64,000 nucleotides of DNA from the NCBI RefSeq assembly GCF_014349155.1, contig NZ_JACSIT010000067.1, positions 1-64,000 of the forward strand, in the 5' to 3' direction. Made by a program: the position numbers and the translations under genes. Shown here piece by piece: positions 59,598 through 64,000 of the stretch; the stretch's first letter is position 1; each line of letters starts with the position of its first letter. This DNA is from Neolewinella lacunae (GTDB taxonomy: Bacteria > Bacteroidota > Bacteroidia > Chitinophagales > Saprospiraceae). A model generated the notes under the pieces. The model did not search any database and was not told the origin of the DNA. It worked only from the letters and a program-made list of their open reading frames with translations.

Positions 59598-61829
59598 TCA
59601 CACGACCAATAAGCCGTATTCCTGTACCGTCAGCATCTCTTCGCTGTACCAGAAGTCGGGAAAATCCGGTAGCATCCGCTCGTAATCGGCCCGGACTTCC
59701 GCCAGCGTGCGGGGCTCCTGGCTGCGGTCTCCCGCCCGGCGGAGGGTATTTACCAGCCAGTAACCGACTTCATCTTCGAGGTGGATGGTGGCCGTATCCC
59801 GGCGGTCGTAGAGCGTGATTTCCAAGGCTCCGGGCAGGTCTTTTACCGTTGGTTCGCCGCCGAGCCACACGACTTGGGCGGTGCTGCGGGCCAGGACGTC
59901 ATCAAAGTACTCCAGCGCCGTTTCGATGTAGTCGGGCTCCACCGTTGTTTCCGGGATGGGGAAGTCAAACCACTCCTGCAAAGGGTAGTCGAAACAAATG
60001 CCGTGCAGGTAATTGTACAGCGATTTTTTGAGCCCGAAACTGAATTGGTCGTGGTCAATGCCAGTGGAATCGGTAAACTGGATATCGTTGTTGGCGAAGG
60101 TGATGGGCTGGTAGTGAGGAAGGATGCCGTAGGCCTCCGGGTCTTTGCCGATGGGGCTGTGGGCCGTCAGGGCAAACTGGTGCCAGAAGCCGGATTGCAA
60201 CACGCCCGCCTGGAACAGCTGGCGGACCATCTCCAGACTGTCTACCGTTTCCTGCACGGTTTGCGTGGGATAGCCGTACATCAGATAGGCGTGGACCATG
60301 ATGCCGGCTTCGGTAAAGGCGTGCGTCACCCGCGCCACCTGCTCTACGGTTACCCCCTTTTTGATGAGGTCCAGCAGACGGTCGGAGGCCACCTCCAGTC
60401 CCCCGGACACGGCAATGCAGCCGCTGGCCTGTAGCAGGCGGCAGAGGTCGGGCGTAAAGCGTTTTTCGAAGCGGATATTGGTCCACCAGGTCAGGCGCAG
60501 TTTGCGGCGGATGATCTCCAGGGCCAGGTCGCGCATCAGGGCGGGCGGAGCGGCTTCGTCGACGAAGTGAAAGCCATTTTCACCCGTTTGGGCGATGAGT
60601 TCCTCCATGCGGTCCACCAGCATTTTCGCCTGCACGGGCTGGTAGTTGCCGATGTAATCCAGGCCAACGTCGCAGAAGGTGCATTTGCCCCAGTAGCAGC
60701 CGTGGGCCATCGTCAGTTTGTTCCAGCGCCCATCGCTCCAGAGGCTGTGCATGGGGTTGGCGATTTCGATGACCGAGAGGTAGCGGTCGAGGGGCAGCCC
60801 CGTGTAATCGGGCGTCCCGGTGTCGCTTTGGCGATAGTCGCGGCGGAGGGAAAAGTCGTTATAGACTACCGCGCCGTTTTCCAGGTGGAAGGTGCGTTTG
60901 AGGGGCACAAATGTTTTAGCGGGCGCGGCCGCAGGTGCCGGGGCCGTTGAAGGGCCGGCGACGTCCTCCCCCGCAGTCATTTGGATGAGCAATTCAATGG
61001 GCAATTCCCCGTCGTCGAGGGTAATAAAGTCGAAGTAATCGAAGACGCGCACCTCCGTCAGGCTGCGCAGTTCTGTATTGGCGAATCCGCCGCCCATGGC
61101 CGTCCGGATACCGGGGTAATGGGCCTTGATCCACTGGGCGCAGCGGAAGGCCGAGAAAAGATTGCCCGGGAAGGGGACGGAAAAACAGACGAGTCCGTAG
61201 TCCGCCGGCAAGTAGGTCGCCAGCACTTCCAGCGTAATTTCGTCGATGAAGGACAGTGGTGCCTGGAGGGCCGCGTGCAGTTCGTCAAAGGAGTTGGCGC
61301 TCCGGCCCAGTCGCTCCGCGTAGCGACTGAAGCCAAACTGGGCGTCGATGCATTCGACGATGAAGTCCGAAAGATCTTCCAGGTACAGCGTAGCCAGGTG
61401 CTTGGCCTTGTCCTGGTGGCCCATATTCCCGAAGGCCAGTTCGAGCTGGTCGAGCTGATCGAAGCGACTGGCCTGAGGGAGGAAGTTTTCGCTGGCGATG
61501 GCCCGGGCCAGGGTAGGGTTTTTGCCCTGCAGGAAGCGGATGACGGGTTCGATGGTGGCCAGGTACTCTTCGCGGAGGGCGTAGATGCGGCGGGCATTGC
61601 TCGTCGTTACCGTCCCATGCACCTGCGCCCGCGCAAAAATTTCCCCCAACCGCTGCCGCGTAAAAAGGGCCAGGATGACCTCAATGCCGAGGTCGAGTTG
61701 CTGGCAGGCCATCCCCTTGGTATTGAGAAAACCCTTGAGGTAGGCCGTGGCCGGGTAAGGGGTGTTCAGCTGGGTGAACGGAGGCGTGATGAGGAGCGTG
61801 GCCGGCACGGCGGGGAGGAGTTTAAGCAC
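59598..61829 (-). CDS. B12-binding/radical SAM protein of unknown substrate
   Basis: About 743 residues. N-terminal cobalamin-binding-like Rossmann region (TLLITPPFTQLNTPYPATAY, AMGGGFANTE, FITLDDGELPIELLI), a radical SAM core with CYWGKCTFCDV, and a C-terminal extension. No methyltransferase subfamily can be named. The linker PSTAPAPAAAPAKT is encoded by a perfect dispersed motif (60921-60938), and a 16/18 copy (61619-61636) lies earlier in the gene. The start is GTG 61829 or GTG 61808; a TACCTTTG box ends one base before the first. Confidence 0.82.
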   Translation of the reverse strand: MLKLLPAVPATLLITPPFTQLNTPYPATAYLKGFLNTKGMACQQLDLGIEVILALFTRQRLGEIFARAQVHGTVTTSNARRIYALREEYLATIEPVIRFLQGKNPTLARAIASENFLPQASRFDQLDQLELAFGNMGHQDKAKHLATLYLEDLSDFIVECIDAQFGFSRYAERLGRSANSFDELHAALQAPLSFIDEITLEVLATYLPADYGLVCFSVPFPGNLFSAFRCAQWIKAHYPGIRTAMGGGFANTELRSLTEVRVFDYFDFITLDDGELPIELLIQMTAGEDVAGPSTAPAPAAAPAKTFVPLKRTFHLENGAVVYNDFSLRRDYRQSDTGTPDYTGLPLDRYLSVIEIANPMHSLWSDGRWNKLTMAHGCYWGKCTFCDVGLDYIGNYQPVQAKMLVDRMEELIAQTGENGFHFVDEAAPPALMRDLALEIIRRKLRLTWWTNIRFEKRFTPDLCRLLQASGCIAVSGGLEVASDRLLDLIKKGVTVEQVARVTHAFTEAGIMVHAYLMYGYPTQTVQETVDSLEMVRQLFQAGVLQSGFWHQFALTAHSPIGKDPEAYGILPHYQPITFANNDIQFTDSTGIDHDQFSFGLKKSLYNYLHGICFDYPLQEWFDFPIPETTVEPDYIETALEYFDDVLARSTAQVVWLGGEPTVKDLPGALEITLYDRRDTATIHLEDEVGYWLVNTLRRAGDRSQEPRTLAEVRADYERMLPDFPDFWYSEEMLTVQEYGLLVV
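60921..60938 (-). repeat. 18-bp dispersed motif, perfect, inside radical SAM gene
   Basis: Minus-strand GCACCTGCGGCCGCGCCC, encoding APAAAP in a linker between the B12-like and radical SAM domains. Confidence 0.85.
61619..61636 (+). repeat. 18-bp dispersed motif, 16/18, inside radical SAM gene
   Basis: GCACCTGCGCCCGCGCAA; encodes ARAQV on the gene strand. Confidence 0.5.
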
Positions 61830-61830
61830 G

Positions 61831-61838
61831 CAAAGGTA
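61831..61838 (-). promoter_or_regulatory. TAnnTTTG box of the radical SAM gene
   Basis: TACCTTTG on the minus strand directly before the first possible start; it favours GTG 61808 as the true start. Confidence 0.5.
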
Positions 61839-61860
61839 AGGAGCCGTCCGCTGCCCTCCC

Positions 61861-64000
61861 CTACTTCTTAAAAGCCTCTTCTACGCGGCGCAGGAAGGTC
61901 TGGGCCGTACCCGGGCTGACGGGCAGGATCTCGTAGGTCTCACCATCGGGCATTTTCAAGACCAGGTCTTTGGCCTTCATGCCCTCCAACTCCGCCATAA
62001 ACTGGGTGTTGTTGGATACCACGTTGAGCACGCCATCTTTGAAGCCAAAGAAGTAGTACAACTCACTGGGCGACTTGATGTAGAGGTAGAGGCGATCATC
62101 ACCGCCGGTGGGCATCTTGATTTCGGCGTGGACTTCCATCATTTTGCTCAGGGGATTGCCCTTGATGCTGGCCAGGCCCGAAAGTTTTTCGGTAGTGACG
62201 AAAGACTGGTAGTCGTTGGACCACTGCAGGCTCATCTGGCTGAAGAGGAAGGTGTGCTCGTTGATTTTTCGGGGGACATTGAGGACGGCGGCGGCCAGGC
62301 TGGCTTCTGCATCCTGGCGGTCCTTGCCGGCGGGGAAGAGGTTGTGCAAGCCCGCCTGGAAGAAGGCGCGGTCGGTCACCAGGTTCAGGCCCGGTGCGGC
62401 GTAGGCGCCGGAGATGAGGTCGGTAGCCATCATGTTGACCAGCTTATCGGGCAGGATCAGGTCGATGGCCATCATCGCTTTCACCTTCACGTCCGGATAG
62501 GCTGCGGCCACCGGCCCCTCGATGGTAATGGAGGCTTTTGCCGCAGTGGTGTCTTCCTTGGGCTTGATCTCTTCTTCGAGCAGGAACATGTTGGGTGTGG
62601 CCGGGGTTTCCTTTTCCGTTTCAGGGGCTTCTTCTACCTCGGGCTCGGGTTCTTCGGCGCGGCGGGCGGTGGCGGGCATATCCATCGCCACGGTGCCGTA
62701 ACTTTTCACGCTTACGTACTTGAGCCGGCCGCCCAGGCCCAGCAGGCCGTCGCCGCTGATTTTGCCCTTGGCATTGTCAAATTGCATGAGGTTGCCCCCG
62801 ATGCTTTCCGGGTTGTAGATGCGGGTGCTGTCGCCGAAAAGGAAAACGTCGCGGCTTTCGTCGTAGGTGAACAGGCCGTTGCAGTCCAGAATCGGGTGAT
62901 CCTTGCGGAAATCGAGGGTTTGCACCAGGCTGGGATAAATCACCCGGTTGGGTTTGCTCAGGTAGATGCCCGTAAAAAGGGGCAGGCCCTCGCGGTCTTT
63001 AGGTTGCTCCACGCGCAGGGTCAGGTTTTTGCGGTCGCCTTCGGAGCGCACGGTAAACCACTGCGCTCCAGGCAGCTTTTCGGCTTCGATTTTGGCGTAG
63101 CCATCGAAGAGCAAAGTCTTGCTGCCCGCATCCAGGTTGATGGTGCCAAAAAAGCGGGTTTTGTGGTCCACGTAAAACTCGGTGGCTTCGCTGACCTCTC
63201 CGTTGGCGCGGGTGGCGGTAGCCTTTTCGTTGCGGTTGCCTTTGCCGATGCGGGTGCCGACGATGTCCTGAAACTCTACTTCCTGCTCGTGGGTCCCTAC
63301 GTTGTATTCGTAAAAGCCCGAGGCCCGGTATTCCTTGCGGCCCAGGATTTGGACGGTCGCGCGGTTGATTACGTGGTATTCGTTGAGGGTATCGGCCACG
63401 ATTTGCGCGTTGGTCAGCTCCGTGATTTTCGCTTCGGATTCGACCCGGATTTTGCCGTCGCCGGGGATAATTTTAGCGTCGGCGCTTTTGATGAAGGGAA
63501 CGCCTTCTACGTCGAGCATGCTGGTATTGATGTCGTAGGTAGCAGCCGTCCCCGTGAAAGTCAGGTCGTCCTGGTCGGGGTGAATGGAGGTAAAGCGGTC
63601 TTTGCCGATTTCGGCCTGAAAGGTGATGTTACCGCCGGCCATATCCCAGTCGAAGCGGTCAATACTCGTTTTGAACTGGTTGTAAGGGAGGCTGGTGGAG
63701 AGTTCCGTAGAGTTGTTTTCGAAGGAGGCGATCTGGGTGTCAAAATTGACGTCGGCGCGGACGTTAGACGTACTCAGGGCGAGGCGGTCATCGGCATTGA
63801 TGCTTTTAATGGCGACGTTGGCGGTGTCGGCCCTGGCTCCGAAAGTCATGAAATCCATGTCCTTACTCTTCATACTCGCGGCGGCCCAACCCAGGGTGCC
63901 GTTGCCTTTGAGTGCTTCGGGGGTCAACACCAGCCCGCCGTCAAATTCGTGGCCGCCAGCCTTAAACATGGCAAAGGGTGCCTCAGCTACGGAATTGACA
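61861..64000 (-). CDS. C-terminal part of a large protein of unknown function
   Basis: At least 713 residues; the frame is still open at the window edge, so the N-terminus is missing. Beta-rich with repeated strand patterns (FDWDMAGGNITFQAEIGKD, DGKIRVESEAKITELTNAQI, NLDAGSKTLLFDGYAKIEAE), no membrane helix, and an acidic low-complexity segment EEPEPEVEEAPETEKETPA near two thirds. The composition suggests a secreted or outer-membrane-associated beta protein. I recognise no family. Confidence 0.75.
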   Translation of the reverse strand, partial: VNSVAEAPFAMFKAGGHEFDGGLVLTPEALKGNGTLGWAAASMKSKDMDFMTFGARADTANVAIKSINADDRLALSTSNVRADVNFDTQIASFENNSTELSTSLPYNQFKTSIDRFDWDMAGGNITFQAEIGKDRFTSIHPDQDDLTFTGTAATYDINTSMLDVEGVPFIKSADAKIIPGDGKIRVESEAKITELTNAQIVADTLNEYHVINRATVQILGRKEYRASGFYEYNVGTHEQEVEFQDIVGTRIGKGNRNEKATATRANGEVSEATEFYVDHKTRFFGTINLDAGSKTLLFDGYAKIEAEKLPGAQWFTVRSEGDRKNLTLRVEQPKDREGLPLFTGIYLSKPNRVIYPSLVQTLDFRKDHPILDCNGLFTYDESRDVFLFGDSTRIYNPESIGGNLMQFDNAKGKISGDGLLGLGGRLKYVSVKSYGTVAMDMPATARRAEEPEPEVEEAPETEKETPATPNMFLLEEEIKPKEDTTAAKASITIEGPVAAAYPDVKVKAMMAIDLILPDKLVNMMATDLISGAYAAPGLNLVTDRAFFQAGLHNLFPAGKDRQDAEASLAAAVLNVPRKINEHTFLFSQMSLQWSNDYQSFVTTEKLSGLASIKGNPLSKMMEVHAEIKMPTGGDDRLYLYIKSPSELYYFFGFKDGVLNVVSNNTQFMAELEGMKAKDLVLKMPDGETYEILPVSPGTAQTFLRRVEEAFKK

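Overview
The window looks like a GC-rich member of the Bacteroidota. The signs are a SusC/SusD pair, GldG, a HU-SPOR protein, ArsS, Bacteroidota-type promoters (TAnnTTTG boxes, several only 4-8 bases before the start codon) and few recognisable Shine-Dalgarno sites. The high GC, GldG, GlgE pathway and repeat-rich gaps fit a marine Saprospiria lineage such as Lewinella relatives; that placement is inference. The window is chromosomal: it holds dnaA, dnaG, fabD, rimO and two tRNA-Leu genes, with no rRNA, CRISPR or prophage.

Layout. 1-1469: an IS4-family insertion sequence. 1555-5991: arsenosugar radical SAM enzyme ArsS, then a compact minus-strand run of a sodium:solute symporter, a CsaA-like protein and a phosphoesterase-like/AhpD-like fusion. 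6308-11929: SusD, SusC and a DUF2064 glycosyltransferase. 12054-13133: a zinc peptidase, then a 68-bp tandem repeat and a BlaI/M56 sensor pair with two perfect operators. 16184-18981: GldG and DUF4340. 19197-24197: FabD, DUF423, a split 5'-nucleotidase and DnaA. 24315-28426: an unknown ATP-grasp-like protein and a TPR-AAA ATPase followed by a TPR membrane protein. 28902-34094: an S24 repressor and a fatty-acid/maltokinase operon. 34158-37247: RimK-like ligase, AspA-like hydrolase, HU-SPOR. 37332-41272: metallopeptidase, a small ABC module, a GreA-like protein and an FGE-like lipoprotein. 41375-49958: agmatine deiminase, glycosylasparaginase, CutC, RimO, tRNAs, thioredoxin-like protein and ALDH7. 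50484-55034: DnaG and a two-gene Fe-S oxidoreductase. 55141-64000: GlgE, a secreted MORN-caspase, a B12/radical SAM protein and the C-terminal part of a large unknown protein.

The strongest unexplained signal is not a gene. An 18-bp motif, GCACCTGCGNCCGCGCCC, occurs 11 times perfectly and about 10 more times nearly so, in both orientations. It usually sits within 60 bp after a stop codon, and sometimes lies in frame inside proteins. It is the end of a larger 67-bp composite repeat, two copies of which (58/67 identical) are translated as linkers in unrelated proteins. A second sequence class, G-rich purine tracts, supplies the stop codons of three genes. Two non-autonomous inverted-repeat elements (one with a perfect 7-bp target duplication), long hairpins between convergent genes and an orphan minus-strand terminator add to a gap landscape that is much more structured than the genes around it.

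Together the genes suggest a gliding, polymer-using heterotroph that may store alpha-glucan through GlgE/maltokinase, degrade unsaturated fatty acids and modify arsenic.
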